From assembly GCA_030690245.1 (NCBI GenBank), contig JAUYGW010000103.1, positions 1-6,359 of the forward strand: a stretch of 6,359 bases of DNA. Direction: 5' to 3'. The position numbers and the translations under genes were made by a program. The notes beneath the pieces are model-generated. The model saw nothing but the letters and a program-made list of their open reading frames with translations, did no database searches and was not told the DNA's origin. This DNA comes from Gallionella sp. Its GTDB lineage: Bacteria; Pseudomonadota; Gammaproteobacteria; Burkholderiales; Gallionellaceae. This document shows, piece by piece, positions 4,739 through 6,359 of the stretch (its first letter is position 1; every line of letters begins with the position of its first letter).

Positions 4739-6359
4739 ATGAAAGGGACACAGATATTCGCATTAAGCATGATCACACTGGCGGTCAGCCAGGCAGTGTA
4801 TGCCGAGGTGGGCATGTTGCCGGAGGTGAATGTCACCTCCACGACGATCGACGACCGCTTCGATTCCAAGCGCGGTGAAGCCTCGAACATCAACATCATC
4901 AGCGGCAAGAAGGTGGATGAAGAGCACGGCAAGAACATCGTCGAGATACTCGAATCCATTCCGGGCGTGACCGCCGAAGTGCAGAGCGGCGATTCGGTGA
5001 AGATCATGCTGCGCGGCGTGGAAGCGCAGCGTTACATGGGCGAGAAACCCGGCGTCGCGATCGTGATTGACGGCGTGCCGGTGCAGGAACGCACCGGGCG
5101 CGTCAACATCGATCTGGACAACATTGAATCCATCAAGGTCATCAAGGGTGGCGCATCCTATCTGTTCGGCGAGGACGCGTTATCTGGCGCGGTGATCATT
5201 ACCACCAAGCGCGGCGCGAAAATGGCGGGCGTGACCGCGAGCGCCGAAGCGGGTAGTTTCAACTACCACAAGGAACTGCTGCGCGCCGGTTTTTCCAAGG
5301 GCGATTGGGTCGGGCATGTGCAAGCCACAAAACGGAAAACGGACGGCTACCACGACCAGGGCGGCTCCTTTTCGGAATATCTGAACGGCAAGTTGCAATA
5401 CCTGATCGACGAGAGCAGCGATATCGCATTCGGTTTTGAAAATTCCAGCCGCGCCAAGGACAGCCACGGCACGGTAAAGGGGGTGACAGCCGCAGCCCTC
5501 GATCCGAGGAGCTTTACTGGAGGCAAGGATTATGCCCGCATGTATGACGTTAATCTGGACAAGGCGAACGTCACCTACGCCAAGGATTTTGGCGCGGGCG
5601 GTAATTTGCTGGTGAATACTTATGTGTTCAAGGATCACACCTTCAGTTGGTCAAATCCGAACGGATTTCTGAGAGCTGCCGGAGGCGCATTGCTGAACGG
5701 CACCGCCGCTGCCAGCGATATGAGCACGATAAACGATGCCTACGTCAACGGCGGAGATACCAAGCAGGAGCAGAAAGGGCTGAAGGCAGAGTGGCGCAAG
5801 GGCGGCGAGCAGGTCGGCCTGATGGCGGGCCTGGATTTGCAGTCTTTCTCGGATCGTGCCGTCACCAAGAATTTGGTGACGTATTCGGCGCGCAGCACGG
5901 GGATCAACCCGGGCAACCCGCTGAATCTGGCAGGGGCGACGACTGTCGACAGTTTTTCCACCTCCGATACAAAAGCGCTGTATGGTGAATTCAAATGGCA
6001 GGCAACCGCTCCGCTGACCATTACCCTGAATGCGCGCCACGACAATATCGATACCGGGTACGAGAGCTTTATTCCGCTCACTGCTGCACAAATCTTGCAA
6101 GGTAGAACAACCACAGGCCAAAAGAGCTTCCGCGTCTGGTCGGAACGCGCCGGCCTGAACTACGCATTGCCGGCGGAACGTGAAATCTACGCGAATATTT
6201 CCAGCGGCTTCCGCGTGCCGACCGTCAGCCAGTTGTATGGCGGCAGCATCACGCCGACCGGCACGGTACTGGCTAACCCGAACCTGACCCCGGAAAAATC
6301 CTGGAACCAGGAAATCGGCCTGCGCGCCAAGAGCGAGCTGCTCGGCGTCGCGCTGGACA
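4739..6359 (+). CDS. TonB-dependent outer-membrane receptor, partial (C-terminus off the right edge)
   Basis: The frame is open for 540 codons to the window end. It encodes an outer-membrane gated channel importing a ligand with energy from TonB-ExbB-ExbD. The signal peptide is residues 1-22, with cleavage after VYA; a TonB-box-like LPEVNVTST follows (27-35). The plug domain spans about 48-160, with LESIPGVTAEV (71-81), LRGVE (91-95), VIDGVPVQ and the hallmark IKGGASYLFGEDALSGAVIITTKRG region (135-159). The beta-barrel begins after that and includes the conserved FRVPT (491-495) and the NPNLTPEKSW segment. Such receptors usually have 650-750 residues, so the last barrel strands are missing. 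ATG 4739 is supported by a strong AGGGGGAG ribosome-binding site four bases upstream and by the signal peptide. There is no FecA-type signalling extension before the TonB box. The ligand cannot be read from the sequence; ferric siderophore is plausible given the divergent efflux pump and possible Fur site, and cobalamin or another metal chelate remain alternatives. Confidence 0.95.
   Translation, partial: MKGTQIFALSMITLAVSQAVYAEVGMLPEVNVTSTTIDDRFDSKRGEASNINIISGKKVDEEHGKNIVEILESIPGVTAEVQSGDSVKIMLRGVEAQRYMGEKPGVAIVIDGVPVQERTGRVNIDLDNIESIKVIKGGASYLFGEDALSGAVIITTKRGAKMAGVTASAEAGSFNYHKELLRAGFSKGDWVGHVQATKRKTDGYHDQGGSFSEYLNGKLQYLIDESSDIAFGFENSSRAKDSHGTVKGVTAAALDPRSFTGGKDYARMYDVNLDKANVTYAKDFGAGGNLLVNTYVFKDHTFSWSNPNGFLRAAGGALLNGTAAASDMSTINDAYVNGGDTKQEQKGLKAEWRKGGEQVGLMAGLDLQSFSDRAVTKNLVTYSARSTGINPGNPLNLAGATTVDSFSTSDTKALYGEFKWQATAPLTITLNARHDNIDTGYESFIPLTAAQILQGRTTTGQKSFRVWSERAGLNYALPAEREIYANISSGFRVPTVSQLYGGSITPTGTVLANPNLTPEKSWNQEIGLRAKSELLGVALD

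Noticed and set aside
5180..6121. Minus-strand reading frames opposite the TonB receptor
   Set aside because: The plus frame shows continuous plug and barrel motifs from 4739 to the edge, so these are antisense shadows.

Overview
The window looks like chromosomal DNA from a Gram-negative bacterium, most likely a betaproteobacterium; a Gallionellaceae/Nitrosomonadales-type genome is my guess and is not demonstrated. The grounds are GC-rich coding sequence, an outer-membrane TonB-dependent receptor, a TolC-family outer-membrane factor and a MacA-type adaptor, all of which need a double membrane. No rRNA, tRNA, transposase, integrase or CRISPR array is visible.

Layout. Minus strand, read from right to left: a TolC-family outer-membrane factor (4375-2942), a MacA-like periplasmic adaptor (2945-1749), a MacB/LolD-type ABC ATPase (1749-1042) and a MacB-type permease (926 to beyond the left edge). 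The first three genes overlap by 4 bases and 1 base, so they are almost certainly co-transcribed and translationally coupled. The permease follows after 115 AT-rich bases that hold an inverted repeat. Plus strand: after a 363-base intergenic region, a TonB-dependent receptor starts at 4739 and runs off the right edge.

How the genes fit together. The four minus-strand genes make up a complete tripartite ABC efflux pump: ATPase and permease in the inner membrane, adaptor in the periplasm, TolC-like duct in the outer membrane. The adaptor carries the RxxxLxxxxxxS TolC-docking motif. The pump is transcribed divergently from a receptor that would import a TonB-energised ligand. An exporter facing a TonB receptor recalls siderophore secretion/uptake loci such as the pyoverdine exporter PvdRT-OpmQ, but no biosynthesis gene lies in the window and the cargo is unknown.

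The least ordinary part is the divergent intergenic region. Between two candidate promoters lies a chain of inverted repeats: 9-bp arms around 26 bases, several small hairpins, then a compact block at 4594-4665. In that block a perfect 14-bp stem-loop and a perfect 26-bp palindrome share the same arm. The hexamer TGTCGC occurs there as two inverted pairs. A Fur-box-like 15-mer lies just before the receptor's ribosome-binding site. The block could be a REP/MITE-like mobile repeat, an operator cluster or a structured RNA; sequence alone does not decide.
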